From Willaertia magna (taxonomy: Eukaryota > Heterolobosea > Eutetramitea > Acrasida > Naegleriidae): a stretch of DNA of 64,000 nt. Below the pieces are notes generated by a model that saw only the letters and a list, made by a program, of their open reading frames with translations, ran no database searches and was not told the origin of the DNA. A program made the position numbers and the translations under genes. Positions 62,901 to 64,000 of the stretch are shown piece after piece. The DNA is taken from contig CADWAF010003358.1 in NCBI GenBank assembly GCA_902984215.1, forward strand, positions 1 through 64,000. The letters are read 5' to 3'. Within the stretch, counting starts at the first letter, position 1. Every line of letters begins with the position of its first letter.

Positions 62901-64000
62901 TTTATAAGGAAAGAAATGGTAGAGTTTTTTATTTACAATTAGTAGATGCTTGTAAAAATCAAGAACAAAAGATAACTTCTGAAACAAAATCACCAAATAG
63001 TGACACTGCTTCGCAATCTTCTGAACAAGAATTAGATAAAACTAAATTAAAGGAGTATTCTATTTCATTATCAAGTATGGGACAATATTTATATGCAGAA
63101 CTAGATATTGGAAGAAAAGTATCTGCAATAACACTTGAAGTTTATGGCGTTTATAAACCAAGTAATGAAATTACAGCACAACTTAGAAAATTGATTGAAG
63201 GAAAATTATCTTCATTGACAATGAATATTATCTCCAATTTATTATTAAGAAATCGTCAATTTAAATTAACTATAGATGATTTAGATTTTATTAAACCATT
63301 CATTCAAAGACCACATAGAACAGTATTTATTAACATTCCAAAGTTTGTTGGTAATAGACTATTACTCATGTTATTTATTCGTAATAATTTATTAACTTAC
63401 ATGAATCAATTATATTTATCTAGTCCTGATGACACTACTAATGATATGACTTCTACAACATCATCACTTTCATTTACAGAAGAAGAAGAAGATGATGGTA
63501 TGATGTTTAAGGCTTTAGAGTTTTCCTTTTTATATAATTCTGTCCCTCAAAATACTTATAGTAGAACTATGACTTCAGCAGTTGTTTGTAAGGGAATTTC
63601 ATCTGTCCAAATGACATTATTAAATCCTGACGGAGAATTAGTCACTAATTTCTCTAAAGATAAGGAACCTTGTGTTTGTGATATTTCCAACCTTTTACAA
63701 ATGAATTTAAATGTGCAAAGTGAAATAGCCAATATTGAATATACGGATTATGGTGCAGCTATATTAAAGAAAGAAGCCGAAGACTCTGAAGATGAAGAAA
63801 ACTTAAAGAATTACTCTGATTCCTATAAAAGTGAAAATGGTAAATTATTATTAGAAGTTTGGAAAAAAGGAGATGTTGATGTTGACTCGTTATTAGAGAA
63901 AATAGTTCAAACTGTCAATCAATCCTTAACAGATTATGTTTTAGAATGTGGATTATTAAATACTACTATTCCTTTAGATGGATTTAATAGACTATTCTTA
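56915..64000 (+). CDS. SZT2: SZT2 homologue (KICSTOR complex subunit), 5' part, runs off the window
   Basis: One uninterrupted frame of 2,362 codons from 56915 to the end of the window, with no intron and no stop; human SZT2 is about 3,400 aa, so roughly a third is missing. SZT2 is the large subunit of KICSTOR, which holds GATOR1 on lysosomes so TORC1 responds to nutrients. Matching features: FLYSRDYSLFRRTERLIWHLNHLH near residue 75; the vWA-like part with D339-x-S-x-S (TIDISSSMVAIDPSTGEVLFD) and LLITDGV (D479); VPNIDLMESI; WPLGGKLNIAGIL; and LITEVWIEPQTG. Acidic low-complexity inserts separate the blocks. The chosen start is ATGTGG at 56915; an ATG at 56908 stops after five codons. Confidence 0.88.
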   Translation, partial: MWSESPTLNTNPVNLTSEELITSEEYIDDSTYTNHDTHHHVVNGTSIEQEIMMLPHHSTINSSNNNRIEASHIFLYSRDYSLFRRTERLIWHLNHLHTNINLQIQKDNFSSHTFSQQKNVKVISSSSRKFSSLKRNRFLKLSDELISDNESGVNGVDTNNSPTESYLSEDSSIISNNSSYISTSNNNSTRINRSSSFYQPHKYNNRSTSGVSNSFNRKVAYNSPVTNENENNYNITRSVSMVDQLNQSTSNNITRSVSIDQIHHPVVGIILPPMHTSTTMTSIHGVEENTGDNENETLSTTSNASSHLLIDESQLAMELLPSTFVHTVYSKYNIVITIDISSSMVAIDPSTGEVLFDRIYDIYANILRRLTEPITIPKYDGEIIPELHLTGIAIGMVGKPIHTMFQDFSITCDNIDESLYKIKRFIVETEHIASNALRNSKSWNSQSATFKFNNYIMNSLLAFDFLPKDACPVLLLITDGVFNLSELSYEIINHINQMDVSFGLVNISNIQTNNDFLYSYVPNIDLMESIVTCVDNGVYIDYDYLSRSLLETTDRLKTKNIQEALLLRNSPFFVSNDSDALLLTSNEGNVLSLLKAKDKTLQEIEMINYPLHMTNIESLLKIRTKQGFKVMDIKYVKNTDSITNFKTEYEKLEVKFVRLSYLFKRNIEIIYKLQIERSNNEMEEQSSYMSSGFGLSKLQRMNKAVISISVVMQKSIFEKFNLFIKKRAKTPQDSLFKSIHEFIQNVNIEDVLVEQYYNFAEKASSNKISIRKSDLTSINLEHSRELLFDIQSLLLRFSFDNNHVSSRAEPIVQTILSQLLPSKESTELTPTTPTSNPYSILKNGLEKNWSSFRINDELFIKFISEQECTYFLYNDIDDSELLTMEEKETCYSNGFCALNINYHSNSFLEITCRFFNVSSFTIRKMMDQLKQQFFSLFQHKGINTSFLNNCSLGKIIERLPKCKEDEVQYISSLFSVAPHYTSYLKHRNWVWPLGGKLNIAGILTAIFSQRLIESFNLVNAKTSTVFVKELEVKKRNNHTKDIQSTKFFILYCIHILKKEKKLITEVWIEPQTGCLQYKNFSNTDVSQFCADLCDHWFYNLDMQVISLFATFELIVSACKSGKGNINNIPTLNVEKTNLSTPFNFTGIYERSSKQDLLLKAYTHSQTEMNKESIKKNNLALYDRLMKLLIGINDIEILMEKNPLQFESKVRCFARIIETVGSERQKDFILTIVPAIISGDETEFKIVVCECTEDQLISPNMLKKNGDIQKIMCSQIQTHNSNKNISTLNDDRNSGVFNYLDFITNLHSYSYSYGVYKYLNQKVTLDRTNIISAIESCYEYREEIDLTEFFEAIMLARKYFFEKGENGEAPCSQMINSLKIIIEKYFEEIKETNYHYFLRESSIPRSQKPNTNVSLRKASIKSFDHLEEIESEDNYEMEENLSIHGDVNEIHDDTLSVSSALHSVNTTESLKEHSDSFSESSSSFTFIDSAHSSDLENASVPVFMRMEYVMTPNIKDQEDWHPITNYDENIIKLPMKELPIETISKTIMSSNGDVTKIFSSVSKVNKEESEEEEEDEEEESEEDEGMSTVSSYSDLQAPQNFIPNMTDLDWINSLNSVKTTLRLYAITLPPDKHASAFNEFEPSKKEILLMFKKHVTESQFAYAKSKFPRDDDESNSSDDISPTDEAAPYLDKNYLPKHIRTIISRTKKRIQALISKEILNALLNTSPITTYSIKKVYDNLEKLPQACYQKYSIPLHFMDQIEGIKLFHQELTKCKNLVFKRMEDQYIVYFRKRNCCQKHIAYEEFDKTCEHELSGEDNTTVNIFKREFDDLEMLMFDDDNEMERSCLEIPYWIIAKTENKKSLSILFYSPVTLTTKQANDVVSLLRKGVSVVCKRVNTLLLLSNLHDTRICSSLLLPPRDKDKKTSLSEISPLDKRFLRKDNDKSSDKFDEGTFACKKIHEITFPLHSRLTTTMAINHLNQAVFNPFIVVNRSEMFIYKERNGRVFYLQLVDACKNQEQKITSETKSPNSDTASQSSEQELDKTKLKEYSISLSSMGQYLYAELDIGRKVSAITLEVYGVYKPSNEITAQLRKLIEGKLSSLTMNIISNLLLRNRQFKLTIDDLDFIKPFIQRPHRTVFINIPKFVGNRLLLMLFIRNNLLTYMNQLYLSSPDDTTNDMTSTTSSLSFTEEEEDDGMMFKALEFSFLYNSVPQNTYSRTMTSAVVCKGISSVQMTLLNPDGELVTNFSKDKEPCVCDISNLLQMNLNVQSEIANIEYTDYGAAILKKEAEDSEDEENLKNYSDSYKSENGKLLLEVWKKGDVDVDSLLEKIVQTVNQSLTDYVLECGLLNTTIPLDGFNRLFL

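Noticed and set aside
56915..64000. Idea that the long frame is DEPDC5/Iml1, another vWA-containing TORC1 regulator
   Set aside because: The wording around DISSSM...STGEVLFD, VPNIDLM and TEVWIEPQ fits SZT2, and no DEP domain is seen in the part available.
20865..64000. Search for a linked defence, toxin or biosynthetic cluster
   Set aside because: Neighbouring genes are ordinary eukaryotic housekeeping and signalling genes with mixed orientation and no shared pathway that would define a cluster.

Overview
The window looks like nuclear DNA of a free-living heterolobosean amoeba, most likely a Naegleria species. This is inferred from gene content and style, not from a marker gene. The DNA is strongly AT-rich. 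Genes are packed on both strands with gaps usually under 300 bases. Introns are tiny (about 32-61 nt), begin GTAAGT/GTATGT-like and end TAG/CAG/AAG. Start codons usually sit directly behind a run of 4-9 A. Several proteins carry Asn/Gln-, Ser- or acidic-rich inserts. I saw no rRNA, tRNA, CRISPR, transposon or virus-like element. There are about 33 protein genes. One of them, an SZT2 homologue, runs off the right edge.

Layout. 0-9 kb: beta-hexosaminidase, ER glucosidase I, a His-rich ZIP metal transporter and a SCAPER homologue. 9-19 kb: a DPP8/9-type prolyl dipeptidase, a long coiled-coil protein, a Hippo/MST kinase with a SARAH tail, a KDM4-like JmjN/JmjC demethylase and a Sec14-like protein. 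19-27 kb: ADF/cofilin, an inorganic pyrophosphatase whose 5' end seems to contain 6-nt and 2-nt exons, a small split gene, a PROPPIN (Atg18/WIPI), a possible SPICE1-like protein and an ERMP1-like peptidase. 27-37 kb: an LSH/DDM1-type chromatin remodeller, a membrane protein, an AlkB-like dioxygenase, a PI-PLC and two unknowns. 37-50 kb: an LRR/coiled-coil/EF-hand protein, a DHHC palmitoyltransferase, GNA1, a Q/N-rich protein, a TMEM223-like mitochondrial protein, a lipocalin and a BCAS3 homologue. 50-64 kb: an isoprenylcysteine-methyltransferase-like frame broken by two consecutive in-frame TAA codons, a small tail-anchored protein, MOZART1, CCDC77, a PB1-kinase-NHL fusion, an RCC1-repeat protein and SZT2.

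The genes do not form an operon or an obvious cluster. Some themes recur. Glycan metabolism is represented by hexosaminidase, glucosidase I and GNA1. Autophagy/TOR signalling is represented by PROPPIN, BCAS3 and SZT2. Centrosome or basal-body biology is represented by MOZART1, CCDC77, SCAPER and perhaps the SPICE1-like and LRR/EF-hand proteins. Several of the chromatin and centrosome genes have an E2F-like GGCGC/GGCGG box within about 70 bases of the start codon, which stands out in DNA this AT-rich. I found no clear new multi-gene system. The most unusual items are the pyrophosphatase micro-exons, the doubly stopped methyltransferase, the PB1-kinase-NHL fusion and the E2F-like boxes. All exon joins were worked out by hand from splice-site consensus, phase and family similarity, with no transcript data.
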